A DNA stretch of 64,000 nt from Pseudomonadales bacterium (GCA_024234735.1 JACKNV010000003.1:62001-126000); one strand, 5' to 3'; positions 25,492 through 36,064 are shown, counted from the first letter of the stretch. The notes: generated by a model not told the origin, from the sequence alone. Made by a program: numbers and translations.

Positions 25492-27155
25492 GGAGACGCC
25501 TCGCGGCCGGGTTGCTGCCGCTGCAGCTGCATGGCGAACTTGATGGCCAGGAAGTTGGAGGGGTCCTGTTGCACGCTGCGCATCCACATGTCGGCGGTAG
25601 CCGGGTCCTGCAGGATGTCCTCGGCGCTCAGTTTCACCGTCTCGGCCTGTTCCCAGGTGATCTCCTCGGCCCCCTGGGCCGGAATGGCGTCATCGGTGCC
25701 GAGTTGCTTGTCCTCCCCGCTCACCCCCTGTTCCGGCTGCTGGCTCTCGCTCAGGCGGTTAATTTCGTCTATCAGGTCCTGCACCCGCTGCCGGTTCTCG
25801 GCGGCGCCGGGATAGTCGGGCGTGCGCTGCAGCAGCCGGTCGTAGCGCTGCACGGCGCGCAGGTAGTCGCGGCCCTGGGCGCGGGCATTGGCCTCGTTGA
25901 ACAGGGCGGCGTCGCTGTCGCGGCGGGAAAAGTACTCGGCGGCCAGCATGAACTCTTCGGCATAGTAGTAACCCATGCCCTTCCACATGGGGTCCTCGTA
26001 GCGCGCGGCCGCGGCGCGGTAGTGGCCCAGCTGCATCAACAGGCGGCCCTGCTGGTTGCCGGTCAGCCACAGGTCGGCGAACCACTGCAGCGCGGCCGCG
26101 CCCGGCTCAGCCGGCTCGCTGGCCGCCGCAGGTGCCTCGGCATCCGGCTGTGCCAGGGCGGGGCCCGGGTCGCCCGCCAGCAGCAGGGGCACCAGCAGCC
26201 AGCTCCAGGTGAGGGTCCAGCCACGGCGGAACCACATCAGGAACAGGGCCATCGCCGGGAAGACCAGCAGATAGCCGCTGTCCAGCCACGGCAGGGCGCT
26301 GTCTTCGATCACCACGAAATGGCTGTTGATGCGGCGATTGATGCTGCGTACATCGCGGTCGTCCACCGACAGGTCGTAGTAGTGCCCTCCGGCCTGGCTG
26401 GCCAGTTGTTGCAGGGCACGGCGCTCCAGTGGGGCCTGGCCGGGCTCCCGGGTATCGGTCCCCACGCCCTCGACCAGCAACTGGTAGCCGGTAGCGGCGA
26501 AGTACTCGGCAAACGCCGCGCTGCTGTCGGCGCCCACCCCGTCGGCAAACATCACCACTGTGGCCGGGGCGCTGGTATCCCGCAGGATGTCGGTGACCAG
26601 CGGCAGGGCGTACTCCGGATACTTGCCGGAGCGCGGCATGATCGCGGGGCCGATCGCCGCCAGGTACTGGTTGAGTATCTCCTGGTCCGCGGTGAGGGTC
26701 AGCACCGTGTGGGCGCTGCCCGCATAGACCACCAGCGCGGCTTTCTTGTCGGGGCGCAGGGCCAGCAGGTCGCTGATCTTCTGCTTTGCCCGCTGTAAGC
26801 GGCTGGGCTGGACGTCTGTCTGTTGCATGGACGAGGACACGTCCAGCAGAATCACCAGTGCCGCTTCGTCCTGGCTCAGGGGCGAAGGCTGTTGCTTCCA
26901 GGTAGGGCCCAGCAGTATCAGGAAGAACAGCACCGCCAGCACCCTGGTGAAGTTGACCGGGTTCAGCCAGCGGGCCTGGAAACGCTGCAGGCGCAGGTGT
27001 TCCAGCAGGTGGGGAGCAATGATGCCGCCGAACATGTCACGGCTCGCCTGGCGGCGACCCTGCATCATGCTGATGGCCACCCAGGGAATGATGGCCAGCG
27101 CCCACCAGGGGCGCAGGAAGTGAAAGTGTTCCAGCGCGGCCAGCTCAGGAGGCAT
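25488..27155 (-). CDS. batB: VWA-TPR membrane protein (BatB/BatC fusion type)
   Basis: A 555-residue protein with two N-terminal membrane helices (about 16-30 and 70-85), a von Willebrand A domain with metal site DVSSSM (105-110), two more helices (about 290-330) and a TPR-like C-terminal region (about 345-470: LGHYRAAAARYEDP, DYLRAVQRYDRLLQRTPDY). This joins what are separate BatB and BatC proteins in Bacteroides. The gene overlaps batA by 11 bases and batD by four. It is predicted to work with the MoxR AAA+ ATPase on the inner membrane. Confidence 0.88.
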   Translation of the reverse strand: MPPELAALEHFHFLRPWWALAIIPWVAISMMQGRRQASRDMFGGIIAPHLLEHLRLQRFQARWLNPVNFTRVLAVLFFLILLGPTWKQQPSPLSQDEAALVILLDVSSSMQQTDVQPSRLQRAKQKISDLLALRPDKKAALVVYAGSAHTVLTLTADQEILNQYLAAIGPAIMPRSGKYPEYALPLVTDILRDTSAPATVVMFADGVGADSSAAFAEYFAATGYQLLVEGVGTDTREPGQAPLERRALQQLASQAGGHYYDLSVDDRDVRSINRRINSHFVVIEDSALPWLDSGYLLVFPAMALFLMWFRRGWTLTWSWLLVPLLLAGDPGPALAQPDAEAPAAASEPAEPGAAALQWFADLWLTGNQQGRLLMQLGHYRAAAARYEDPMWKGMGYYYAEEFMLAAEYFSRRDSDAALFNEANARAQGRDYLRAVQRYDRLLQRTPDYPGAAENRQRVQDLIDEINRLSESQQPEQGVSGEDKQLGTDDAIPAQGAEEITWEQAETVKLSAEDILQDPATADMWMRSVQQDPSNFLAIKFAMQLQRQQPGREASP

Positions 27156-28137
27156 TGGCAGCTGCCTCGCGACGCCAGCTGCGCCAGGCCCCCAGGGCGT
27201 GGTACAGCAGGTACAGGCTCATGGCCGCGCTCACCGGCACCCAGTGCAGGCTCTGCCTGGGGCGGAAGCTGATGGTCTCGTAGAGCTCCGGTTCCAGCTC
27301 ACCCACGGTCCGGTAGGCGCGCAGCAGCTCCTGCTGGTCCAGGGCCTGGAAGTAGCGGCCGCCGGTAATCTCCGATATGCGTTGCAGCGTATCGATATCC
27401 AGCGCCTCCTCGCCTACCGAGGCAGGGTCGCCGATGGCGATGGTGTAGATGCGGATGGCCTCGCTGGCGGCCACCTTGGCGGCATCCACCGGCGGCACCA
27501 TGCTGCCGGTATCGTTGCCATCGGTGAGCATGATCAGTACGCGGTTGTCGGAATTGCTCTCCCGGAACAACTTGATGGCCAGGCCGATGGCGTCGCCGAA
27601 AGCGGTGCTCTGGCCGGCCATGCCGATCTGGGTATCCGCCAGCAGCTGGGCCCATACCGCGTGGTCGTCGGTGAAGGGGCTTTGCAGGTAGGGCGCGTTG
27701 CCGAACACGATCAGGCCCAGGCGGTCGGAAGCGTGCTGGTCGGCCAGCCTGGCCAGCACGTACTTCACCGCCTCCAGGCGGTCGACGCTGGTGCCGTCGG
27801 GCAGGGTGAAATCCCGGGTCTCCATGGAGCCGGACAGGTCCACGGCGATCATCAGGTCGCGTCCCGATTTCTGCTGTTCCAGCGGCTGGCCAATCCACTG
27901 GGGTTTGGCCGCCGCCACGACCAGGCACAGCCAGGTGAAGCTCACCAGGAACTGCTGCGCCCGGTCGCGCTGCAGCACCATGGCCCCGGTTTCCGGGCGC
28001 CGTTCACTGAGTGCCACCAGCTTGTCGAAGAAGGGCACGCGCACCGAGTCGCGGCTCTCCTTGTAGGCGGGGAGCAGGCGCATCAGCAGCGGCAATGCCA
28101 GCAGCGCCAGGGCCCAGGGATGCGCCAGCTCAAACAT
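27145..28137 (-). CDS. batA: VWA-domain membrane protein BatA-like
   Basis: A 330-residue protein with the BatA layout: an N-terminal helix (ALALLALPLLMRLLP), a second helix before the VWA domain, the metal site DLSGSM with later TDGNDTGS, and a C-terminal helix (VSAAMSLYLLYHALGAW). The metal-ion-dependent adhesion site is complete, so divalent-cation ligand binding is expected. It overlaps its neighbours by 8 and 11 bases, which indicates coupled translation in the moxR-DUF58-DUF4381-batA-batB-batD operon. Confidence 0.9.
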   Translation of the reverse strand: MFELAHPWALALLALPLLMRLLPAYKESRDSVRVPFFDKLVALSERRPETGAMVLQRDRAQQFLVSFTWLCLVVAAAKPQWIGQPLEQQKSGRDLMIAVDLSGSMETRDFTLPDGTSVDRLEAVKYVLARLADQHASDRLGLIVFGNAPYLQSPFTDDHAVWAQLLADTQIGMAGQSTAFGDAIGLAIKLFRESNSDNRVLIMLTDGNDTGSMVPPVDAAKVAASEAIRIYTIAIGDPASVGEEALDIDTLQRISEITGGRYFQALDQQELLRAYRTVGELEPELYETISFRPRQSLHWVPVSAAMSLYLLYHALGAWRSWRREAAANAS

Positions 28138-28636
28138 CGGCGGCGTTCTCGTGGCGGCGCACCCATTCCACGCTGGCGTCCACCAGGGTGCTGGCGCCGG
28201 CGGCGTCCAGCCCGGCGCCCGTGTACGGGCCCAGCGCCAGCAGGCGACACTGTGCGGGTGAAAAAGGCTGTTGCGGGCACTGCCGGTTGAGGAAGGCTAC
28301 CCATTCCTCCCCGGACAGGCTGGCGACCTCCCCTCTGGGAAAGGCGGCCAGGGCAGTGAGCTTGAGCAGGCGATTGATATCGGCGACCAGGCCGGGCGGC
28401 GCGGCGGTCGCCGGCAGCGCCCGCAGCCGGGCGATGGCCTCGCGACGATAGCGGTTGCGATACCAGTGAACCAGCAAGCGCCACAGCCGATAACCCAGCC
28501 AGGCAAGCAGCGCTGCGCCCAGCCACAACCAGCCGACGGTCTGCGGCCACCAGCTGACGTCGGCGGGGGAGACCACCTCGACGAAATCGCCCAGGGCGTA
28601 ATTGCCGAAGGCTTCCGGCAGCGGCGGCGCACTCAC
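28130..28636 (-). CDS. DUF4381 family membrane protein
   Basis: A 168-residue protein with one membrane segment (VGWLWLGAALLAWLGYRLWRLL, about 33-54) followed by a cytoplasmic helical domain containing LLKLTALAAFPRGEVASLSGEEWVAFLN, characteristic of DUF4381. This family is almost always found between DUF58 and batA genes in gammaproteobacteria. It overlaps both neighbours (4 and 8 bases). Role: presumed assembly partner of the VWA proteins. Confidence 0.88.
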   Translation of the reverse strand: MSAPPLPEAFGNYALGDFVEVVSPADVSWWPQTVGWLWLGAALLAWLGYRLWRLLVHWYRNRYRREAIARLRALPATAAPPGLVADINRLLKLTALAAFPRGEVASLSGEEWVAFLNRQCPQQPFSPAQCRLLALGPYTGAGLDAAGASTLVDASVEWVRRHENAADV

Positions 28637-29571
28637 TGCAGCACCCTCTGGCCACCGAGTTTTTCCCGCAACTGGGCAGTCACCGGCTGAACCGTGTCCA
28701 CCGGCAGCACCGGGATCTGGTGGCGTTTGAGCTCTCCCTGCACGAGGCTGAAGGCGCTTTCGAAACTGGCTTCGAACTTGCGGCCGAGTTCCCGTTCGCT
28801 GGGGTCGATCTCCAGCTGGAAGCGGCCGTCACTCACCACCAGGCTGCTGGCCCCGGAAATATCCCGCTCCAGCGGATCGAACACCATCGAGCAGATGATG
28901 TCATTGTGTCGGTTGATGCGGCGGATGGTGGCCAGGGTGGCATCGCTCCAGCCGTAGAAATCGGATATCAGTACCACCAGGTAATCGTGGCTGACGCTGC
29001 GCTCCAGTACCTGCAGGGCCTCGTTCAGGCCGGCGGGATTGCTGCCCGTGCGGGCGGTCACGGACAGCTCGTTGTTGAGCGCCACCAGGTCTCCCAGCCA
29101 GCCGACCACCCTGCGCTCGCTGCGTGTCGGCCGCGCCTCCAGAGTGCGCCGGTCGTTGAACAGGATGGCGCCGACCCGGTCGCCGACGGACAGGACCCGC
29201 CAGGCCGTCAGGGCAGCCACTTCCGCGGCGGTCACCGACTTCATCTTGCGCCGGCTGCCAAAAAACATCGGCAGCCGCTGGTCGACCATCACCACCACGG
29301 GGCGGTCGCGCTCCTCGGTGTACACCCGTACGTGGGGCTTGCCGGTGCGGTTGGTGACGCGCCAGTCCATGTTGCGGATGTCGTCGCCGGGACGGTAGTT
29401 GCGCAATTCGTCGAAGTCGAGGCCGCGGCCCCGCAGGCGCGAGCGCTTGCGCCCGCTGAGCAGCGAGCGCACCGGCTGGCGCGGCAGGTAGCTGAAGCCG
29501 CGCGCGCTGTAGCGCAGCCGCATCAGGGCGCGCAGGCTGGTGTAGATGTCTTCGTCAGCGGCGGGGGCCAT
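28633..29571 (-). CDS. DUF58 domain-containing protein
   Basis: A 312-residue protein with the DUF58 signature YRPGDDIRNMDWRVTNRTG and a VWA-like fold after it (VVVMVDQRLPMFFG, VVLISDFYGW). The N-terminal helical part is short and no membrane segment is present, so it is probably cytoplasmic. DUF58 proteins accompany MoxR ATPases; the function is unproven. It starts six bases after the moxR stop and overlaps DUF4381 by four bases. Confidence 0.92.
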   Translation of the reverse strand: MAPAADEDIYTSLRALMRLRYSARGFSYLPRQPVRSLLSGRKRSRLRGRGLDFDELRNYRPGDDIRNMDWRVTNRTGKPHVRVYTEERDRPVVVMVDQRLPMFFGSRRKMKSVTAAEVAALTAWRVLSVGDRVGAILFNDRRTLEARPTRSERRVVGWLGDLVALNNELSVTARTGSNPAGLNEALQVLERSVSHDYLVVLISDFYGWSDATLATIRRINRHNDIICSMVFDPLERDISGASSLVVSDGRFQLEIDPSERELGRKFEASFESAFSLVQGELKRHQIPVLPVDTVQPVTAQLREKLGGQRVLQ

Positions 29572-29577
29572 CGGTGC

Positions 29578-30549
<972 letters not shown>

Positions 30550-30628
30550 TGGCTGGCTCTCCTGTCGGCAGTGGTCGACGCCGCTTGGCGGGCGTATCGG
30601 CGCCCAGTATAGCCCTGTTTCGGGCAGA

Positions 30629-31180
30629 TTAACTTGCCCAGGCCCTGGGGGCGCGAAATTGCTGGGACAGGTAGTCCATCTGGTCGGCCAGAATGCGCTC
30701 CTTGGCCAGGAAGTGCCACTCGAAGGGGTTGGGCCGAAAGGGCACGGCCAGCAGCGGCATGCCGGCCTCCTCGGGTGTGTGGTTGTCCTTTTGCCAGTTG
30801 CAGCGCTTGCAGGCGGCCACCACGTTCTCCCAGCGGTCGGTGCCGCCACGGGAGGTGGGCAGGACATGGTCGCGGGTGAGCTCCGCCCGGGTAAACTGGC
30901 CGCCGCAGTACAGGCAGCGGTGATCGTCGCGGCGAAACAGGGTGCGGTTGCAAAGGGGGGGGCTGAAGCCGCGGGTGATGCGGCCCTGGATGGCGACGAT
31001 GGGTTGCAGCTCGATGCGCGAGCGTTGCCCGGTGAGGCGCTGGATGCCCCCGAAATAGGGCGGCAGGGTGTCTCCGATGCCGTAGATGACATCGCCCTTG
31101 GCGTAGGCCGAAATGGCCTCGTGAACGGTTATCCAGCCCCGGGGCTGTCCCGCCACGTCCAGTCGCAGGATGGTATGCAT
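30629..31180 (-). CDS. HNH endonuclease
   Basis: A 183-residue HNH nuclease. The zinc site is CLYC (Cys89, Cys92) and CKRC (Cys124, Cys127), with the catalytic DH pair at 104-105 (TRDHVLPTSRGG), Asn119 and His134. The first 75 residues are a separate domain seen in chromosomal HNH proteins of aquatic gammaproteobacteria and cyanobacteria. It could act in DNA repair or as a housekeeping nuclease; there is no phage or toxin partner nearby. It lies upstream of moxR on the same strand, 79 bases away. Confidence 0.9.
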   Translation of the reverse strand: MHTILRLDVAGQPRGWITVHEAISAYAKGDVIYGIGDTLPPYFGGIQRLTGQRSRIELQPIVAIQGRITRGFSPPLCNRTLFRRDDHRCLYCGGQFTRAELTRDHVLPTSRGGTDRWENVVAACKRCNWQKDNHTPEEAGMPLLAVPFRPNPFEWHFLAKERILADQMDYLSQQFRAPRAWAS

Positions 31181-31261
31181 GGTCTCCCACTCGTTGAGCT
31201 GGGTAAACGCTACTGCAATTTGCCTACATTAACAATCGCCAGGTGGCCTGCGGGCGGCGGC

Positions 31262-31876
31262 CTACAGCGCCCGCCAGGTGGCGCTGACCAGTTCCCGCTC
31301 GCCCTGCAGCAGCGACCCGTGGAACAACTGGCCGGATCGGATTGCGCCCACCCCCTCGGGCGTGCCGGTCATCACGATGTCGCCGTCTTCCAGGGTGGTG
31401 AAGCGGCGCAGTTCCTCCAGGATTCGCGCCGGCGGGTAGATCATCAGCGGCACCCCGCCCGCCTGGCGCAGTTCGCCGTCCACGCTAAGCCGCAGCGACA
31501 GCGAGTCGATAGCGGCGGGTGCCGGTACGAAGTCGCTGAACAGCGCCGCGCCATCGAAGGCCTTGGCGCGCTCCCAGGGCAGGCCCCGCTGTTTCAGGCT
31601 GGATTGCAGCTCGCGGCGGGTGAGGTCCAGGCCGAAGCCGACGCCGGCGATGTCGCCGCCCTTTATCAGCAGGGCGATTTCACTTTCGTAGTGCAGCGTC
31701 TCGCCGTCCACCTGGGCCCGCAACTGGCGACTGATCGCGGAGTTGGGCTTGTTGAATACCACCATGTCGGCGGGAATCTCGTTACCCAGTTCCCGGATGT
31801 GGGCCACGTAGTTGCGCCCCACGCAGACGATCTTGGACGGGGTGACCGCGCTGGCTTCGAACAACACGCTGTGCAT
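31262..31876 (-). CDS. Fumarylacetoacetate hydrolase family protein
   Basis: A 204-residue single-domain FAH-fold enzyme of the YcgM/acylpyruvase type. It shows GRNYVAHIRELGNE near residues 20-33, the metal-binding Glu pair in HYESEIALLIKG and MTGTPEGVGAI. Relatives hydrolyse acylpyruvates, decarboxylate oxaloacetate or isomerise hydroxymuconates. GGAG precedes ATG 31876. It starts six bases after the PQQ dehydrogenase stop, so both are probably one transcript. Confidence 0.9.
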   Translation of the reverse strand: MHSVLFEASAVTPSKIVCVGRNYVAHIRELGNEIPADMVVFNKPNSAISRQLRAQVDGETLHYESEIALLIKGGDIAGVGFGLDLTRRELQSSLKQRGLPWERAKAFDGAALFSDFVPAPAAIDSLSLRLSVDGELRQAGGVPLMIYPPARILEELRRFTTLEDGDIVMTGTPEGVGAIRSGQLFHGSLLQGERELVSATWRAL

Positions 31877-31882
31877 GGTCTG

Positions 31883-33895
31883 TTACTCCGTACCTGCCCC
31901 AGGCTCGCCGGGCAGGGCGTAGGCCAGGATATGGTCCGCCGGGGCGGATTTGCCGGACCAGTGGCCTCCCGCGGCGATCACCACGATCTGCCTGCCGTCC
32001 GCGGTGAGGTAGGTCATGGGGGTGGCGGCGCTGGTGGTGGGCATGCGCGCGCTCCACAGCTCTTCGCCGGTGGCGGTGCTGAACGCCCGGAAGTTGTGGT
32101 CCCCCGAGCCGGCGATGAACACCAGCCCGGAGGCGGTGACAGTCGGCCCGCCGACGCCCGGGGTGCCGCGGAAAAACCAGAAGGGAAACGGCGCCATGTC
32201 GCGGCTCGTCCCCAGCGGTACGCTCCACAGTTTTTCCCCGCTTGCCAGGTCGAGCGCGTCCAGGGTATTCCAGGGTGGCGCCGTGCACGGCAGGCCCCAG
32301 GGGGATAACAGCACTTCCGGGGTTACGCAAAAGGGCGTGCCCAGTTGGGGGTGGGCCTGCGGATGCTGGTCGCAGGCCTGGCGCGGTATCAGGTGAATGA
32401 TGCCGGCGATATGGTTGGTGCGCAGCACGATAATGCCGCGCTGTGGGTCGATGGCGGGCGACCCCCAGTTGTTGCCGCCCCCCTGGAAGGGATAGGTGAT
32501 GGAGCCCTGTATGCTCGGAGGCGTAAACAGCCCCTGCCAGCGTGCCCTGCTGATCTGCTCCCGGCAGGCGGCCTTTTCCCAGGGGGTGATGCCCCAGGCG
32601 GTATCAGCGGAGACCACTTCGGGGGTCAGGGTCGCGGGCCGGGTGGGAAACGGCTGGGTGGGCGCATAATACTCCCCCGGGGTATCCCCGCCGGGAACCG
32701 GCCGCTCTTCCACCGGGAACAGGGGCTCTCCGGTCTCCCGGTCGAGCAGGAACAGGTGGCCCATCTTGGTGGGCTGTGCCAGGGCGGCGAGGGGTTTACC
32801 GTCGCGCACGGTGTCATAGAGCGTGGGTTGGGACGGGGTGTCGAAGTCCCACAGGTCGTGGTGCACCGCCTGGAAGTGCCAGACCACCTCGCCGCTGGCG
32901 CCGTCCAGCGCCACCACCGAACTGGAGTAATAATCCAGCCCGTTGTCCAGCGTCCCCCGCAGGCCGCCGAAATAGTCGGGCGTGCTGTTGCCGGTGGGCA
33001 CGAACACCAGCTTGCGCGCCGGGTCCACCGATATGATGGACCACACGTTGGTGGTGCCCTTCTGGTAGCGCTGGCCGGGGTCGGTCAGGCGCGGGTCGGT
33101 GCCCGGGGGCAGCGGATCCCAGTACCATACCAGTTCGCCGCTGCGCGCATTGTAGGCGCGCACCACGCCCCCGGGCGCGTCGGTGCGGCGATTGTCCAGC
33201 ACCTGGGCGCCGGTGATCACCAGGTCCCCGAGGATGGCCGGCGGGGAGGTGATGGCGTATTCCCCGGGGCGCCGCGTTCCCAGGTCCGCGCGCAAGTCCA
33301 GCTGGCCGCCTTCGCCGAAGTCCTCGCAGGGCCTGCCGGTGCGCCCGTCCAGCGCAATCAGGCGCCCGTCCAGGGTGCCGGTGAAAATCCGGTGTTCACA
33401 GGCTGCCCCCCGCGGCAGCGGGTCCTGCCAGCTGCTGACGCCGCGGCAGTTGGTGAGGGCCACCTGGCTGACATCCACCCGGGGGTCGTACACCCAGCGT
33501 TCGCGACCGCTGGCGGCGTCCAGCGCGAACACCCGGTTGAAGGGCGTGCAGTAGTACAGGGTATCGTTCACCACGATGGGGGTTGTCTGCAGCGAGCTCT
33601 GGGGGAGGGGGCCGTCGCGCTCGCCAAAAGCACTGCCGGGTGTGCCCTCGCGCGCCTGGCGTATATCGCCTGAGCGGTGCTCCCACAGCAGTTCCAGCTG
33701 ATCGACGTTGCCCGGGTTGACCTGGGTCAGCGGCGAATAGTGGCCGCCCCCCGGGCTGGCGCCGTAGTGGCTCCAGTGGTTTTGCGCCTGGCCCGCGCCG
33801 GCCGGCATGGCGAGCACGATACAGGCCGCACTGCGACGCAGCAGTTTGCCGGCGGTGTGCAGGTGGGTTGGAACGGTAATCGTTTTATCCTCCAT
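31883..33895 (-). CDS. PQQ-dependent dehydrogenase, secreted glucose/quinate-like
   Basis: A 670-residue periplasmic quinoprotein. The N-terminus has a signal peptide ending about AGQAQ (residues 34-38), then an eight-bladed propeller of PQQ repeats (HWSHYGASPGGGHYSPLTQVN; GGVVRAYNARSGELVWYWDP; FVPTGNSTPDYFGG; GHWSGKSAPADHILAYALP near the end). The N-terminal membrane domain of E. coli Gcd is absent, so it is of the soluble type. The sugar or alcohol substrate is unknown. It precedes the FAA hydrolase gene by six bases and lies downstream of a TetR gene on the same strand. Confidence 0.9.
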   Translation of the reverse strand: MEDKTITVPTHLHTAGKLLRRSAACIVLAMPAGAGQAQNHWSHYGASPGGGHYSPLTQVNPGNVDQLELLWEHRSGDIRQAREGTPGSAFGERDGPLPQSSLQTTPIVVNDTLYYCTPFNRVFALDAASGRERWVYDPRVDVSQVALTNCRGVSSWQDPLPRGAACEHRIFTGTLDGRLIALDGRTGRPCEDFGEGGQLDLRADLGTRRPGEYAITSPPAILGDLVITGAQVLDNRRTDAPGGVVRAYNARSGELVWYWDPLPPGTDPRLTDPGQRYQKGTTNVWSIISVDPARKLVFVPTGNSTPDYFGGLRGTLDNGLDYYSSSVVALDGASGEVVWHFQAVHHDLWDFDTPSQPTLYDTVRDGKPLAALAQPTKMGHLFLLDRETGEPLFPVEERPVPGGDTPGEYYAPTQPFPTRPATLTPEVVSADTAWGITPWEKAACREQISRARWQGLFTPPSIQGSITYPFQGGGNNWGSPAIDPQRGIIVLRTNHIAGIIHLIPRQACDQHPQAHPQLGTPFCVTPEVLLSPWGLPCTAPPWNTLDALDLASGEKLWSVPLGTSRDMAPFPFWFFRGTPGVGGPTVTASGLVFIAGSGDHNFRAFSTATGEELWSARMPTTSAATPMTYLTADGRQIVVIAAGGHWSGKSAPADHILAYALPGEPGAGTE

Positions 33896-33930
33896 CGGGC
33901 GCGGCCGTGAACGCGAGCCGCGATGTGCGG

Positions 33931-34533
33931 CTAATCGTTCATGCAGCGGCCTACCGTGGCCAGCATGGCAGCCGTCTCCCAGTCCAGCAACTCGTCGCCA
34001 TCGGCGTGCTGGCTGCGGTAGCGCCAGGTGGCGGTGCTGATTTCGTAGAGAAACAGCCCCAGGCGCTTAAGCCTGCGGGTGCTCCAGCTGGAGCCCAGCT
34101 GGCGCAGCGTATGTGCCAGCCGGTGGGCCATCTTCTCGCGGTGCGCCTGCTCTATCGCCATGAGCTCGGGAAACAGGGCCAAGCCGAGATCCAGTTCCCG
34201 GTCGATCTGCTCCCGCGTCTCCTGTTTATAGACCGCCGCGATGGACTTGGTAAAGTACTGCTCCCAGGGTAGCGCCAGGCGCTCCGGGGTATTGAACTCG
34301 TCCATGACAGCCTCTACCCCGGCCAGGTAGTCGCGGTACAGTGCGGCCAGTATCTCGACCTTGTTGGGAAAATACTGGTAGATGGAGCTGACCGGAATGC
34401 CCGCCTGCCTGGCGATGCTGTTGGTGGTCACCTCGGCGATGCCGCCTGTTCTCAGTATTTCCGCGGTGGCTCGCAGAATCAGCGCCACGCGCTCCTGGGA
34501 GCGTCGTTGGGAGGGCTTGCGTCGTTGCGGCAC
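33931..34533 (-). CDS. TetR-family transcriptional regulator
   Basis: A 200-residue regulator. The helix-turn-helix is VTTNSIARQAGIPVSSIYQYF (about residues 35-55), preceded by the first helix LRATAEILRTGG. The C-terminal ligand domain is all-helical and of unknown ligand. A perfect palindrome (34608-34623) lies 75 bases upstream and a related one lies upstream of the serine hydrolase gene, so it probably represses itself and that gene. It is 35 bases upstream of the PQQ dehydrogenase gene on the same strand and may be co-transcribed with it. Confidence 0.93.
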   Translation of the reverse strand: MPQRRKPSQRRSQERVALILRATAEILRTGGIAEVTTNSIARQAGIPVSSIYQYFPNKVEILAALYRDYLAGVEAVMDEFNTPERLALPWEQYFTKSIAAVYKQETREQIDRELDLGLALFPELMAIEQAHREKMAHRLAHTLRQLGSSWSTRRLKRLGLFLYEISTATWRYRSQHADGDELLDWETAAMLATVGRCMND

Positions 34534-34607
34534 TGCGCGGCTCCGTACTGGTTTGCTTTTATCCTGTCCGTCGCGAAGGCTAGCGCAGCGCGCTACAGAA
34601 GGCTAAC

Positions 34608-34623
34608 ATGAATTAAAATTCAT
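34608..34623. promoter_or_regulatory. Candidate TetR operator upstream of tetR
   Basis: ATGAATTAAAATTCAT, two 7-base perfect arms around AA, in a small AT-rich patch about 75 bases upstream of the TetR start. The inner pattern TGAA-N6-TTCA recurs at 36119-36132. Confidence 0.5.
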
Positions 34624-34720
34624 ATTATTTGGCTGGTCGTTCTGTCGGATCATCCATCCCCGGAATAATACTCTTCCTGCTTCTTCCACCGCCCGGGAGC
34701 GCCGTCGGCCCTACGCCGGC

Positions 34721-36064
34721 TCAGGGTTGTCCCATGAGGTGTTCGGCGATCGCCTGCCAGATAAGCGGGCCGTCGACCTCGTTGGCCATGCTCTCCGCCT
34801 CCGGGTGGGATGACTGCTTGACGATGACCATTTCGGCCACCGGGTCAATGTAGATGAACTGGCCGTGGACACCGATGGCACTGACTGCCTTGTGGGGGTT
34901 GTTGAAGGTCCACCACTGGTCGTGATAGGCATAGCCGATCTGCTCGTACCAGATGTCGTTGTAGTAGCGATTGAAGGGTTCGGGATTGCCCGCCTGCAGG
35001 ATCCGCCTGGCGACGGCCTCCGGTAGGATCTGCCGTCCGTTGTACTGGCCTTTGTGCAGGATCATCTGGCCGAACCGGGCCGCGTCGGCGGCGGTGATGT
35101 TGAGGCCGCCGCCGGCCATCTCCTCGCCCAGCTCGTTCAGCCACATATAACCGTCGCGCTCCACACCCAGCTGCTGCCACACCCGCTCCTGCAATTGCCG
35201 GCTGACCGACTTGCCCGTCACCCTGCTGCTCAGCCACCCCAGTACGTCGGTGTTGGGCGTCGCGTATAGAAAGGCCTCGCCGTGCGCTCGCTCCGCCGGG
35301 CCGAGGGCGGGCAGGAATTCATAGATGCTGCTGGCCCCGGTGTAACCGGCCGGCGGGGTGGCGATGCCGAAGACGTAGCCGTACTTCCACACATCGGCTT
35401 CGGGGTCGGTGTAGTCCTCGTTGAACGCCAGGCTGGTGGTCATGTTCAGCACCTGCTGCACCGTGGCATCGCCGAAGCCGCTGCCCTTCAGTTCCGGAAT
35501 GTAGTCCTGCAGGGTTTTACCCGGGTCGATGGCGCCCTCCTCGATCAGGCACAGTACCAACATGCCGACGAACGACTTGGTGGCGGAAAACATCTGGTGC
35601 TGCGAGGTCCGGGCCATACCATTGAAGTAGCGCTCGTAGACCAGCTCGCCCCGGTGCAATACCAGGAAGGCGTCGGTGACCGATTCGGCCAGCCACGTCT
35701 TGAGGTCCAGTTGCCGGTCACCGGGCACGTCAAATTTGAGGGTGTCCAGATCGACGGGCCTGGGTGCAAGGGGGGCGACGGAACCCTCCCCCCGGAAGAT
35801 GTCCCGGGTGGGCTGCAACTCGCGGATATGCTGGAAGGCCCAGCGGCTGTAGGGGTATTCCATGAAGTTGTCGCGGGTAACCCGCTTGTCCGCAGGAGGG
35901 GGAAAACCCTGCATCAGGCCCAGGCTCGCGGCGGTAACCGGGGCGCTATCCGGTGATGCGGCCGCGGCACCGCCGGGCAGGCTCAGGGCGGCGGCAAGTA
36001 TCGAGCCAGTCACCGCGGCCAGCCGGCGCCGGTTGGAGCGACGATGATTGGTCGACTGCTGCAT
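34721..36064 (-). CDS. Serine hydrolase of the class C beta-lactamase/NylB-like family
   Basis: A 447-residue exported hydrolase. The N-terminus (RRRLAAVTGSILAAALSLPGGAAAA) is a signal peptide, possibly Tat-type because of RRR. The catalytic fold has SATK (Ser-x-x-Lys), the tyrosine motif in FLYATPNTDVLG and a C-terminal GVHGQF in place of HTG/KTG. Members act as esterases or amidases (for example 6-aminohexanoate dimer hydrolase) rather than as resistance enzymes. ATG 36064 has AAGGA at a good distance. The upstream region holds a palindrome shared with the TetR gene. Confidence 0.88.
   Translation of the reverse strand: MQQSTNHRRSNRRRLAAVTGSILAAALSLPGGAAAASPDSAPVTAASLGLMQGFPPPADKRVTRDNFMEYPYSRWAFQHIRELQPTRDIFRGEGSVAPLAPRPVDLDTLKFDVPGDRQLDLKTWLAESVTDAFLVLHRGELVYERYFNGMARTSQHQMFSATKSFVGMLVLCLIEEGAIDPGKTLQDYIPELKGSGFGDATVQQVLNMTTSLAFNEDYTDPEADVWKYGYVFGIATPPAGYTGASSIYEFLPALGPAERAHGEAFLYATPNTDVLGWLSSRVTGKSVSRQLQERVWQQLGVERDGYMWLNELGEEMAGGGLNITAADAARFGQMILHKGQYNGRQILPEAVARRILQAGNPEPFNRYYNDIWYEQIGYAYHDQWWTFNNPHKAVSAIGVHGQFIYIDPVAEMVIVKQSSHPEAESMANEVDGPLIWQAIAEHLMGQP

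Noticed and set aside
32345..33673. 442-codon plus-strand frame opposite the PQQ dehydrogenase
   Set aside because: Antisense to recognisable quinoprotein repeats; no ribosome site or family features.
34721..36064. Serine hydrolase as a beta-lactam resistance gene
   Set aside because: The SxxK fold is shared, but the third motif is HGQ, not KTG, and the sequence resembles NylB-like hydrolases; no resistance context is present.
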